DNA from: Colletes latitarsis
Lineage: Eukaryota; Arthropoda; Insecta; Hymenoptera; Colletidae
Direction: 5' to 3'
Length of the DNA stretch: 64,000 nt
Assembly: GCF_051014445.1 (NCBI RefSeq)
Contig: NW_027488366.1
Span: 19,920,001-19,984,000 of the forward strand
In this document: positions 29,386 to 42,100 of the stretch, one piece after another
Position numbering within the stretch: the stretch's first letter is position 1
How the letters are laid out: the number at the start of each line of letters is the position of its first letter
The notes under the pieces: generated by a model
Seen by the model: the letters and a program-made list of their open reading frames with translations, nothing else
What the model was told of the DNA's origin: nothing
Database searches by the model: none
Position numbers and translations under genes: made by a program

Positions 29386-29905
29386 CCTAGGCTGGGAGGG
29401 GGGTCCTGAGGGGACCCTCCTCCCGCCAGGCGGCGCCGGGTCGGACCGGTTGGGGGTAGGAGTGCCACCCCCTACCGGTCCGACGCAAGGGGAGGCACCC
29501 TCGGCGGTCTGGTGCGGCCATGAACGGCCGGCCGCCGGGGTGTGGAAACGGGGTCGCGGGCGGTTGCGAGTTGGGGCTCGCAGCCGCCACTAAACGCGGC
29601 CCCGGGACGGATAGCGGCGGGATGGAGTGGCCCCGTCCCGCCGCTATGAGGCAGTGTGTCTACTGGGGGGACCGATTGTCCCCCCGGGGGATGGGCGCGA
29701 AAGCGCGGGCACGGGGAGGATACCGGAAGAATGCTTCGAGCGATTCCCGGTATCCTCCCAAAGCGTGCCGAAGGGTCACAGTGGGGTTTTTAGTGGGTAG
29801 GTCCCGCGCCTGTCGTTGTACGGGCGCGGGGAATCCCACACACCCCTCCCACCCCTCCCCAAGGAGGTGGGAGGGAGTCTTTCGAAGATTTTCCCCACGA
29901 CAAAG
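29386..29905 (+). other. 3'UTR of retroelement copy 2, chain of stem-loops
   Basis: Noncoding, about 520 bp. Stems in order: 29440-29450 with 29474-29484 (11 bp, enclosing a GGGGGT/ACCCCC stem); 29559-29570 with 29577-29588 (12 bp, one G-U); 29611-29622 with 29636-29647 (12 bp); 29665-29672 with 29678-29685 (8 bp); 29695-29706, GCGC-GAAA-GCGC, a GNRA-tetraloop hairpin; 29714-29726 with 29747-29759 (13 bp); 29803-29813 with 29820-29830 (11 bp, one G-U); and 29844-29853 with 29866-29875 (10 bp), about 30 nt before the A-tail. This would be the RNA segment bound by ORF2 protein for priming, by analogy with R1/R2/SART. Confidence 0.87.
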
Positions 29906-29927
29906 AAAAAAAAAAAAAAAAAAAAAA
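29906..29927 (+). other. 3' A-tail of retroelement copy 2
   Basis: A run of 22 A following ...CCACGACAAAG, with the last one to three A's possibly belonging to the target-site duplication. Its length is almost the same as the tail of copy 1. Confidence 0.92.
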
Positions 29928-29938
29928 TCCCAGACCTA
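29927..29938 (+). repeat. Target-site duplication of retroelement copy 2, 3' side
   Basis: ATCCCAGACCTA, matching 21977-21988. It is followed by TCCCAGACCTAAC, the next telomere-like unit of the monomer. Confidence 0.88.
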
Positions 29939-32900
29939 TCCCAGACCTAACTTGCGTTATCCTCTAAAATATTGATCGAAACCAGGTTTAATTGACCGTT
30001 TCAGTGTGGTACCACATTACTACGTGATCCAAACCAGAAAAAACCCGGGATCCGTTCAACAAGTATGTGAAGGATGCGAAAGTATGAGTCTGATCAGTGA
30101 AAATCTCAGGCCTTACCTAGACCTAACTTGCGTTGTCCTCTAAAATATTGATGGAAACCAGGTTTCATTGACTGTTTCAGTGTGGTACTACATTACTACG
30201 TGATGCATTCCAGAAAAAGCCCAGGATCTAGCCATCAAGTATGAGAAATATGCGAAAGAATGAGCCTGATGAGAGCAAATCCCAGACCTAACCTAGACCT
30301 AACATGCGTTATCCTCTAAAATATTGAGCGAAACCAGGTTTAATGGACTGTTTCAGTGTGGTACCACACTACTTCGTGATCCACTCCAGAACTAGCCCAG
30401 GATCTAGCCATGAAGTATGAGAAATATGCGAAAGTAAGAGCCTGATGAGGGCAAATCCTAGACCTATCCCAAACTTAACTTGCGTTATCCTCTAAAATAT
30501 TTATCAAGACCAGGTTTAATTGATTGTTTCAGTGTGGTACCACATTACTACGTGATCCACACCAGAAAAAACCCAAGATCCGTTCAACAAGTATGTGAAG
30601 AATGCGAAAGTATGAGTCTGATGAGGTCAAATCCCAGACCAATCCCAGACTTAACTTGCGTTATCCTCTAAAATATTGATCGAAACCAGGTTTAATCGAC
30701 TGTTTCAGTGTGGTACCACATTACTACGTGATCCAAACCAGAAAAAACCCAGGATCTGTTCAACGAGTATGTGAAGTGTGCGAAAGTATGAGTCTGATGA
30801 GGGCAAATCCCAGACCTATCCCAGACCTAACATGCGCTATCCTCGATAATATTTATCAAGACCAGGTTTAATTGATTGTTTCAGTGTGGACCCACATTAC
30901 TACGTGATCCAAACCAGAAAAAACCCAGGATCTGTTCAACAAGTATGTGAAGAATGCGAAAGTATGAGTCTGATGAGGGCAAATCTCAGACCTATCCCAG
31001 ACTTAACTTGCGTTATCCTCTAAAATATTAATCGAAACCAGGTTTAATCGACTGTTTCAGTGTGGTACCACATTACTATGTGATCCAAACCAGAAAAAAC
31101 CCAGGATCTGTTCAACAAGTATGTGACAAACGCGAATGTATGAGTCTGATGAGGTCAAATCCCAGACCAATCCCAGACTTAACTTGCGTTATCCGCTAAA
31201 ATATTGATCGAAACCAGGTTTAATCGACTGTTTCAGTGTGGTACCACATTACTACGTGATCCAAACCAGAAAAAACCCAGGATCTGTTCAACGAGTATGT
31301 GAAGTGTGCGAAAGTATGAGTCTGATGAGGGCAAATCTCAGACCTATCCCAGACCTAACATGCGTTATCCTCGAAAATATTTATCAAGACCAGGTTTAAT
31401 TGATTGTTTCAGTGTGGACCCACATTACTACGTGATCCCAACCAGAAAAAACCCAGGATCCGTTCAACAAGTATGTCAAGAATGCGAAAGTATGAGTCTG
31501 ATGAGCGAAAATCCCAGACCTAACCTAGACCTAACATGCGTTATCCTCTAAAATATTGATCGAAACCAGGTTTAATTGACCGTTTCAGTGTGGTACCACA
31601 TTACTACGTGATCCAAACCAGAAAAAACCCAGGATCCGTTCAACAAGTATGTGAAGGATGCGAAAGTACGAGTCCGATCAGTGAAAATCTCAGGCCTTAC
31701 CTAGACCTAACTTGCGTTGTCCTCTAAAATATTGATGGAAACCTGGTTTCATTGACTGTTTCAGTGTGGTACTACATTAGTACGTGATGCAAACCAGAAA
31801 CAACCCAGGATCTGTTCAACGAGTATGTGAAGTGTACGAAAGTATGAGTCTGATGAGGGCAAATCCCAGACCTATCCCAGACCTAACATGCGTTATCCTC
31901 TAAAATATTTATCAAGACCAGGTTTAATTGATTGTTTCAGTGTGGACCCACATTACTACGTGATCCAAACCAGAAAAAACCCAGGATCCGTTCAACAAGT
32001 ATGTGAAGAATGCGAAAGTATGAGTCTGATGAGTGAAAATCCCAGACCTAACCTAGACCTAACATGCGTTATCCTCTAAAATATTTATCAAGACCAGGTT
32101 TAATTGATTGTTTCAGTGTGGTCCCACATTACTACGAGATCCAAACCAGAAAAAACCCAGGATCTGTTCAACATGTATGAGAAATATGCGAAAGAATGAA
32201 CCTGATGAGAGCAAATCCCAGACCTAACCTAGACCTAACATGCGTTATCCTCTAAAATATTTTTCAAGAGCAGGTTTAATTGATTGTTTCAGTGTGGACC
32301 CACATTACTACGTGATCCAAACCAGAAAAAACCCAGGATCTGTTCAACAAGTATGTGAAGAATGCGAAAGTATGAGTCTGATGAGTGAAAATCCCAGACC
32401 TAACCTAGACCTAACATGCGTTATCCTCTAAAATATTTATCAAGACCAGGTTTAATTGATTGTTTCAGTGTGGACCCACATTACTACGTGATCCAAACCA
32501 GAAAAAACCCAGGATCTAGCCATCAAGTATGAGAAATATGCGTAAGAATGAGCCTGATGAGAGCAAATCCCAGACCTAACCTAGACCTAACATGCGTTAT
32601 CCTCTAAAATATTGAGCGAAACCAGGTTTAATGGACTGTTTCAGTGTGGTACCACACTACTTCGTGATCCAAACCAGAAAAAACCCAGGATCTGTTCAAC
32701 AAGTATGTGAAAAAGGCGAAACTGTGAGCCTGATGAGGGCAAATCTTAGACCTAACCCAGACCTAAGATGCGTTATCCTCTAAAATATTTAACCAGACCA
32801 GGTTTAATTAATTGTTTCAGCGTGGTACCACATTACTACGTGATCCAAACCAGAAAAAACCCAGGATCTGTTCAACAAGTATGTGAAAAACGCGAAAGTA

Positions 32901-33087
32901 TGAGCCTGATGGGGGCAAATCCCAGACATATCCCAGACCTAACTTGCGTTGTCCTCTAAGATATTGATGGAAACCAGGTTTAATTGACTGTTTCAGTGTT
33001 GTACTACATTACTACGTGATGCAATCCAGAAAAAGCCCAGGATCTAGCCATCAAGTATGAGAAATATGCGAAAGAATGAGCCTGATG

Positions 33088-33112
33088 AGAGCAAGTCCCA
33101 GACCTAACTTGC
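33088..33112 (+). repeat. Monomer with one 11-bp telomere-like unit instead of two
   Basis: Here GCAAGTCCCAGACCTAACTTGC has one CCCAGACCTAA where sister monomers have two in tandem. A second case is at 34314-34332. The exact unit-length loss supports 11 bp as the true repeat unit of this segment. Confidence 0.75.
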
Positions 33113-36100
33113 AATGTCCTCTAAGATATTGATGGAAACCAGGTTTAATTGACTGTTTCAGTGTTGTACTTCATTACTACGTGATGCAATCCAGAAAAAG
33201 CCCAGGATCTAGCCATCAAGTATGAGAAATATGCGAAAGTATGAGCCTGATGAGGGCAAATCCTAGACCTAACCCAGACCTATCATGCGTTATCCTCTAA
33301 AATATTTATCAAGACCAGGTTTAATTGATTGTTTCAGTGTGGTCCCACATTACTACGTGATCCAAACCAGAAAAAACCCAGGATCTGTTCAACATGTATG
33401 AGAAATATGCGAAAGAATGAGCCTGATGAGAGCAAATCCCAGACCTAACCTAGACCTAACATGAATTATTCTCTAAAATATTGATCGAAACCAGGTTTAA
33501 TTGACTGTTTCAGTGTGGTCCCACATTACTACGTGATCCAAACCAGAAAAAACCCAGAATCCGTTCAACAAGTATGTGAAGAATGCGAAAGTATGAGTCT
33601 GATAAATGAAAATCCCAGGCCTAACCTAGACCTAACATGAGTTATACTCTAAAATATTGATCGCAACCTGGTTTAATCGACTGTTTCAGTGTGCTACCAC
33701 ATTACTATGTGATCCAAACCAGAAAATAACCCAGGATCTGTTCAACGAGTATGTTAAGTGTGCGAAAGTATGAGTCTGATGAGGTCAAATCCCAGACCTA
33801 TCCCAGACCTAACTTGCGCTATCCTCTAAGATATTGATCGAAACCAGGTTTAATCGACTGCTTCAGTGTGGTACCACATTACTACGTGATCCAAACCAGA
33901 AAAAACCCAGGATCAGTTCAACAAGTATGTGAAGAATGCGAAAGTATGAGTCTGATGAGTGAAAATCCCAGGGCTAACCTAGACCTAACATGCGTTATCC
34001 TCTAAAATATTGATCCAAACCAGGTTTAATGGACTGTTTCAGTGTGGTACCACACTACTACGTGATACAAACCAGAAAAAACCCAGGATCTGTTCAACAA
34101 GTATGTGAAAAACGCGAAAGTATGAGCCTGATGAGGACAAATCCCAGACCTATCCCAGACCTAACTTGCGTTGTCCTCTAAGATATTGATGGAAACCAGG
34201 TTTAATTGACTGTTTCAGTGTTGTACTTCATTACTACGTGATGCAATCCAGAAAAAGCCCAGGATCTAGCCATCAAGTATGAGAAATATGCGAAAGAATG
34301 AGCCTGATGAGAGCAAATCCCAGACCTAACATGAATTATTCTCTAAAATATTGATAGAAACCAGGTTTAATTGACTGTTTCAGTGTGGTCCCACATTACT
34401 ACGTGATCCAAACCAGAAAAAACCCAGGATCCGTTCAACACGTATGTGACGAATGCGAAAGTATGAGCCTGATGAGTGAAAATCCCAGGCCTAACCTAGA
34501 CCTAAGATGCGTTGTCCTCGAAAATATTGATCGAAACCTGGTTTAATCGACTGTTTCAGTGTGGTACCACATTATTATGTGATCCAAACCAGAAAATAAC
34601 CCAGGATCTGTTCAACGAGTATGTGAAATGTGCGAAAGTATGAGTCTGATGAGGTCAAATCCCAGACCAATCCCAGACTTAACTTGCATTATCCTCTAAA
34701 ATATTGATCGAAACCAGGTTTAATTGACTGTTTCAGCGTGGTACCACATTACTACGTGATACAATCCAGAAACAGCCCAGGATCTAGCCATGAAGTATGA
34801 GAAATATGTGCAAGTATGAGCCTGATGAGGGCAAATCCTAGACCTAACCCAGACCTAACATGCGTTATCCTCTAAAATGTTTATCAAGACCAGGGTTAAT
34901 TGATTGTTTCAGTGTGGTCCCACATTAGTACGTGATCCGGACCAGAAAAAACCCAGGATCTGTTCAACAAGTATGTGAAGAATGCGAAAGTATGAGTCTG
35001 ATGAGGGCAAATCCCAGACCTAACCTAGACCTAACATGCGTTATCCTCTAAAATATTTATCAAGACCAGGTTTAATTGATTGTTTCAGTGTGGTCCCACA
35101 TTACTACGAGATCCAAACCAGAAAAAACCCAGGATCTGTTCAACATGTATGAGAAATATGCGAAAGAATGAGCCTGATGAGAGCAAATCCCAGACCTAAC
35201 CTAGACCTAACATGCGTTATCCTCTAAAATATTTATCAAGACCAGGTTTAATTGATTGTTTCAGTGTGGACCCACATTACTACGTGATCCAAACCAGAAA
35301 AAACCCAGGATCAGTTCAACAAGTATGTGAAGAATGCGAAAGTATGAGTCTGATGAGTGAAAATCCCAGTGCTAACCTAGACCTAACATGCGTTATCCAC
35401 TAAAATATTGATCGAAGCCAGGTTTAATCGACTGTTTCAGTGTGGTATCACACTACTACGTGACCCAAACCAGAAAAAACCCATGATCTGTTCAGCAAGT
35501 ATGTGAAAAACGCGAAACTGTGAGCCTGATGTGGGCAAATCATAGACCTAACCCAGACCTAAGATGCGTTGTCCTCTAAAATATTGATGGAACCAGGTTT
35601 CATTGACTGTTTCAGTGTGGTACTACATTACTACGTGATGCAATCCAGAAAAAGCCCAGGATCTAGCCATCAAGTATGAGAAATATGCGAAGGAATGAGC
35701 CTGATGAGGGCAAATCCTAGACCTAACCCAGACCTAACATGCGTTATCCTCTAAAATGTTTATCAAGACCAGGGTTAATTGATTGTTTCAGTGTGGTCCC
35801 ACATTAGTACGTGATCCGGACCAGAAAAAACCCAGGATCTGTTCAACAAGTATGTGAAGAATGCGAAAGTATGAGTCTGATGAGGGCAAATCCCAGACCT
35901 ATCCCAGACCCAACTTGCGTTATCCTCTAAAATATTGATCGAAACCAGGTTTAATTGACCGTTTCAGTGTGGTACCACATTACTACGTGATCCAAACCAG
36001 AAAAAACCCAGGATCCGTTCAACAAGTATGTGAAGAATGCGAAAGTATGAGTCTGATCAGTGAAAATCCCAGGCCTAACCCAGACCTAACATGAGTTATA

Positions 36101-39100
36101 CTCTAAAATATTGATCGAAACCTGGTTTAATCGACTGTTTCAGTGTGGTACCACATTACTATGTGATCCAAACCAGAAAATAACCCTGTATCTGTTCAAC
36201 GAGTATGTGAAGTGTGCGAAAGTATGAGTCTGATGAGGTCAAATCCCAGACCATTCCCAGACTTAACTTGCGTTATCCTCTAAAATATTGATCGAAACCA
36301 GGTTTAATCGACTGTTTCAGTGTGGTACCACATTACAACGTGATCCAAACCAGAAAAATTCCAGGATCTAGCCATCAAGTATGTGAAGAATGCGAAAGTA
36401 TGAGTCTGATGAGTGAAAATCCCAGGCCTAACCTAGACCTAACATGCGTTATCCTCTAAAATATTGATCCAAACCAGGTTTAATGGACTGTTTCAGCGTG
36501 GTACCACACTACTACGTGATTCAAACCAGAAAAAACCCAGGATCTGTTCAACAAGTATGTGAAAAACGCGAAAGTATGAGCCTGATGAGGGCAAATCCCA
36601 GACATAGCCCAGACCTAACTTGCGTTGTCCTTTAAGATATTGATGGAAACCAGGTTTAATTGACTGTTTCAGTGTTGTACTTCGTTACTACGTGATGCAA
36701 TCCAGAAAAAGCCCAGGATCTAGCCATCAAGTATGAGAAATATGCGAAAGAATGAGCCTGATGAGAGCAAATCCCAGACCTGACCTAGACCTAACATGAA
36801 TTATTCTCTAAAATATTGATCGAAACCAGGTTTAATTGACTGTTTCAGTGTGGTCCCACATTACTACGTGATCCAAACCAGAAAAAACCCAGGATCCGTT
36901 CAACAAGTATGTGAAGAATGCGAAAGTATGAGTGTGATGAGTGAAAATCCCAGGCCTAACCTAGACCTAACATGCGTTATCCTCAAAAATATTGATCGAA
37001 ACCTGGTTTAATCGTCTGTTTCAGTGTGGTATCGCATTACTATGTGATCCAAACCAGAAAAAACCCAGGATCCGTTCAACAGGTATGTGAAGACTGCGAA
37101 AGTATGAGTCTGATGAGTGAAAATCCCAGACCTAACCTAGACCTAACATGCGTTATCCTCTAAAATATTGATCCAAACCAGGTTTAATTGACTGTTTCAG
37201 TGTTGTACTTCATTACTACGTGATGCAATCCAGAAAAAGCCCAGGATCTAGCCATGAAGTATGAGAAATATGCGAAAGAATAAGCCTGATGAGGGCAAAT
37301 CCCAGACCTAACCCAGACCTAACATGCGCTGTCCTCTAAGTTATTGATAGAAACCAGGTTTAATTGACTGTTTCAGTGTGGTACCACACTACTACGTGAT
37401 CCAAACCAGAAAAACCCCAGGATCTGTTCAACAAGTATGTGTAAAACGCGAAAGTATGAGTCTGATGAGTGAAAATCCCAGGCCTAACCTAGACCTAACA
37501 TGCGTTATCCTCAAAAATATTGATCGAATCCAGGTTTAATCGACTGTTTCAGTGTGGTACCACATTACTACGTGATCCAAACCAGAAAAAACCCAGGATC
37601 CGTTCAACAGGTATGTCAAGACTGCGAAAGTATGAGTCTGATGAGTGAAAATCCCAGACCTAACCTAGACCTAACATGCGTTGTCCTCTAAGATATTGAT
37701 GGAAACCAGGTTTAATTGACTGTTTCAGTGTTGTACTCCATTACTACGTGATGCAATCCAGAAAAAGCCCAGGATCTAGCCATGAAGTTTGAGAAATATG
37801 CGAAAGTATGAGCCTGATGAGGGCAAATCCTAGACCTAACCCAGACCTAACATGCGTTAGCCTCTAAAATATTTATCAAGACCAGGTTTAATTGAATGTT
37901 TCAGTGTGGTACCACATTACTATGTGATGCAATCCAGAAAAAGCCCAGGATCTAGCCACCAAGTTTGAGAAATATGCGAAAGATTGAGCCTGATGAGGGC
38001 AAATCCCAGACCTAACCTAGACCTAACATGAATTATTCTCTAAAATATTGATCGAAACCAGGTTTAATTGACTGTTTCAGTGTGGTCCCACATTACTACG
38101 TGATCCAAACCAGAAAAAACCCAGGATCCGTTCAACAGGTATGTGAAGACTGCGAAAGTATGAGTCTGATGAGTGAAAATCTCAGACCTAACCTAGACCT
38201 AACATGCGTTGTCCTCTAAGATATTGATGGAAACCAGGTTTAATTGACTGTTTCAGTGTTGTACTTCATTACTACGTGATGCAATCCAGAAAAAGCCCAG
38301 GATCTAGCCATGAAGTATGAGAAATATGCGAAAGTAAGAGCCTGATGAGGGCAAATCCTAGACCTATCCCAGACCTAACTTGTGTTATCCTCTAAAATAT
38401 TTATCAAGACCAGGTTTAATTGAATGTTTCAGTGTGGTACCTCACTACTTCGTGATCCAAACCAGAAAAAACCCAGGATCTGTTCAAGAAGTATGTGAAA
38501 AACGCTAAACTGTGTGCCTGATGAGGGCAAATCTTAGACCTAACCCAGACCTAAGATGCGTTAACCTCTAAAATATTTATCCAGACCAGGTTTAATTGAA
38601 TGTTTCAGTGTGGTACCACGTTACTACGTGATCCAAACTAGAAAAAACCCAGGATCCGTTCAACAAGTATGTGAAGAATGCAGTAGTATGAGTCTGATGA
38701 GTGAAAATCCCAGGCCTAACCTAGACCTAACATGCGTTATCCTCTAAAATATTAATCGAAACCTGGTTTAATCGACTGTTTCAGTGTGGTACCACATTAC
38801 TATGTGATCCAAACCAGAAAATAACCAAGGATCTGTTCAAGGAGTATGTGAAGTGTGCGAAAGTATGAGTCTGATGAGGTCAAATCCCAGACCAATCCCA
38901 GACCTAACTTGCGTTATCCTCTAAAATATTGTTCGAAACCAGGTTTAATCGACTGTTTCAGTGTGGTACCACATTACTACGTGATCCAAACCAGAAAAAA
39001 CCCAGGATCCGTTCAACAAGTATGTGAAGAATGCGAAAGTATGAGTCCGATCAGTGAAAATCTCAGGCCTTACCTAGACCTAACTTGCGTTGTCCTCTAA

Positions 39101-42100
39101 AATAGTGATGGAAACCAGGTTTCATTGACTGTTTCAGTGTGGTACTACATTACTACGTGATGCAATCCAGAAAAAGCCCAGGATCTAGCCATCAAGTATG
39201 AGAAATATGCGAAAGAATGAGCCTGATGAGAGCAAATCCCAGACCTAACCTAGACCTAACATGCGTTATCCTCTAAAATATTGAGCGAAACCAGGTTTAA
39301 TAGACTGTTTCAGTGTGGTACCACACTACTTCGTGTTCCATACCAGACAAAACCCAGGATCTGTTCAACAAGAATGTGAAAAACGCGAAACTGTGAGCCA
39401 GATGAGGGCAAATCTTAGACCTAACCCAGACCTAAGATGCGTTATCCTCTAAAAAAATTAACCAGACCAGGTTTCATTGAATGTTTCAGTGTGGTACCAC
39501 TCTACTACGTGATCCAATCCAAAAATAGCCCAGGATCTAGCCATGAAGTATGAGAAATATGCGAAAGTAAGAGCCTGATGAGGGCAAATCCTAGACCTAT
39601 CCCAGACCTAACTTGCGTTATCCTCTAAAATATTGATCGAAACCAGGTTTAATTGCCTGTTTCAGCGTGGTACCACATTACTACGTGATACAATCCAGAA
39701 ACAGCCCAGGATCTGTTCAATATGTATGAGAAATATGCGAAAGAAAGAGCCTGATGAGAGCAAATCCCAGACCTAACCTAGACCTAACATGAATTATTCT
39801 CTGAAATATTGATCGAAACCAGGTTTAATTGACTGTTTCAGTGTGGTCCCACATTACTACGTGATCCAAACCAGAAAAAACCCAGGATCCGTTCAACAAG
39901 TATGTGAAGAATGCGGAAGTATGTGTCTGATGAGTGAAAATCCCAGGCCTAACCTAGACCTAACACGCGTTATCCTCTAAAATATTGATCGAAACCTGGT
40001 TTAATCGACTGTTTCAGTGTGGTACCACATTACTATGTGATCCAAACCAGAAAATAACCCAGGATCTGTTCAAGGAGTATGTGAAGTGTGCGAAAGTATG
40101 AGTCTGATGAGATCAAATCCCAGACCTATCCCAGACCTAACTTGCGTTATCCTCTAAAATTTTGATCGAAACCAGGTTTAATTGACCGTTTCAGTGTGGT
40201 ACCACATTACTACGTGATCCAAACCAGAAAAAACCCAGGATCCGTTCAACAAGTATGTGAAGGATGCGAAAGTATGAGTCTGATCAGTGAAAATCTCAGG
40301 CCTTACCTAGACCTAACATGCGTTATCCTCTAAAATATTGATCGAAACCAGGTTTAATCGACTGTTTCAGTGTGGTATCACACTACTACGTGACCCAAAC
40401 CAGAAAAAACCCAGGATCCGTTCAACAAGTATGTGAAGGATGCGAAAGTATGAGTCTGATCAGTGAAAATCTCAGGCCTTACCTAGACCTAACATGCGGT
40501 ATCCTCTAAAATATTGATCGAAACCAGGTTTAATCGACTGTTTCAGTGTGGTATCACACTACTACGTGACCCAAACCAGAAAAAACCCATGATCTGTTCA
40601 ACAAGTATGTGAAAAACGCGAAAGTATGAGCCTGATGAGGGCAAATCCCAGACCTATCCCAGACCTAACTTGCGTTATCCTCTAAAATATTGATCGAAAC
40701 CAGGTTTAATTGACCGTTTCAGTGTGGTACCACATTACTACGTGATCCAAACCAGAAAAAACCCAGGATCCGTTCAACAAGTATGTGAAGGATGCGAAAG
40801 TATGAGTCTGATCAGTGAAAATCTCAGGCCTTACCTAGACCTAACTTGCGTTGTCCTCTAAAATATTGATGGAAACCAGGTTTCATTGACTGTTTCAGTG
40901 TGGTACTACATTACTACGTGATGCAATCCAGAAAAAGCCCAGGACCTAGCCATCAAGTATGAGAAATATGCGAAAGAATGAGCCTGATGAGAGCAAATCC
41001 CAGACCTAACCGAGACCTAACATGCGTTATCCTCTAAAATATTGAGCGAAACCAGGTTTAATGGACTGTTTCAGTGTGGTACCACACTACTTCGTGATCC
41101 AAACCAGAAAAAACACAGGATCTGTTCAACAAGTATGTGAAAAACGCGAAACTGTGAGCCTGATGTGGGCAAATCTTAGACCTAACCCAGACCTAAGATG
41201 CGTTATCCTCTAAAATATTTATCCAGACCAGGTTTCATTGACTGTTTCAGCGTGGTACCACATTACTACGTGATCCAAACCAGAAAAAACCCAGGATCTG
41301 TTCAACAAGTATGTGAAAAACGCGAAAGTATGAGCCTGATGAGGGCAAATCCCAGACATATCCCAGACCTAACTAGCGTTGTCCTCTAAGATATTGATGG
41401 AAACCAGGTTTAATTGACTGTTTCAGTGTTGTACTACATTACTACGTGATGCAATCCAGAAAAAGCCCAGGATCTAGCCATCAAGTATGAGAAATATGCG
41501 AAAGAATGAGCCTGATGAGAGCAAATCCCAGACCTAACCTAGACCTAACATGCGTTATCCTCTAAAATATTGAGCGAAACCAGGTTTAATGGACTGTTTC
41601 AGTGTGGTACCACTTTACTACGTGATCCACTCCAGAACTAGCCCAGGATCTAGCCATGAAGTATGAGAAATATGCGAAAGTAAGAGCCTCATGAGGGCAA
41701 ATCCTAGACCTATCCCAAACTTAACTTGCGTTATCCTCTAAAATATTTATCAAGACCAGGTTTAATTGATTGTTTCAGTGTGGTACCACATTACTACGTG
41801 ATCCACACCAGAAAAAACCCAAGATCCGTTCAACAAGTATGTGAAGAATGCGAAAGTATGAGTCTGATGAGGTCAAATCCCAGACCAATCCCAGACTTAA
41901 CTTGCGTTATCCTATAAAATATTGATCGAAACCAGGTTTAATTGACTGTTTCAGTGTGGTCCCACATTACTACGTGATCGAAACCAGAAAAAACCCAGGA
42001 TCTGTTCAACAATTATGTGAAAAACGCGAAAGTATGAGCCTGATGACGGCAAATCCCAGACATATCCGAGACCTAACTTGCGTTGTCCTCTAAGATATTG

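Larger units (their letters stand above)
21989..29927 (+). mobile_element. R1-clade-like non-LTR retrotransposon, copy 2 (interrupted)
   Basis: Same family as copy 1, on the opposite strand, with the same 5' end, leader, ORFs, 3'UTR and A-tail. Removing the ~2-kb satellite block inside it leaves about 5.95 kb, matching copy 1 after allowing for a 38-bp and a 4-bp deletion. The outer flanks share a 12-14-bp target-site duplication, so both halves belong to one insertion event. ORF1 is disrupted three times. ORF2 is open for 1060 codons and keeps the expected RT motif A. It faces copy 1 head to head: the two 5' ends are 6,019 bp apart and both are oriented to transcribe outward. Confidence 0.94.

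Noticed and set aside
25843..29927. Separate 5'-truncated retroelement insertion beginning at 25843
   Set aside because: The 3' flank duplication matches the 5' flank at 21977-21988, and only four bases of element sequence are missing at the interruption. One insertion later interrupted by satellite is simpler.
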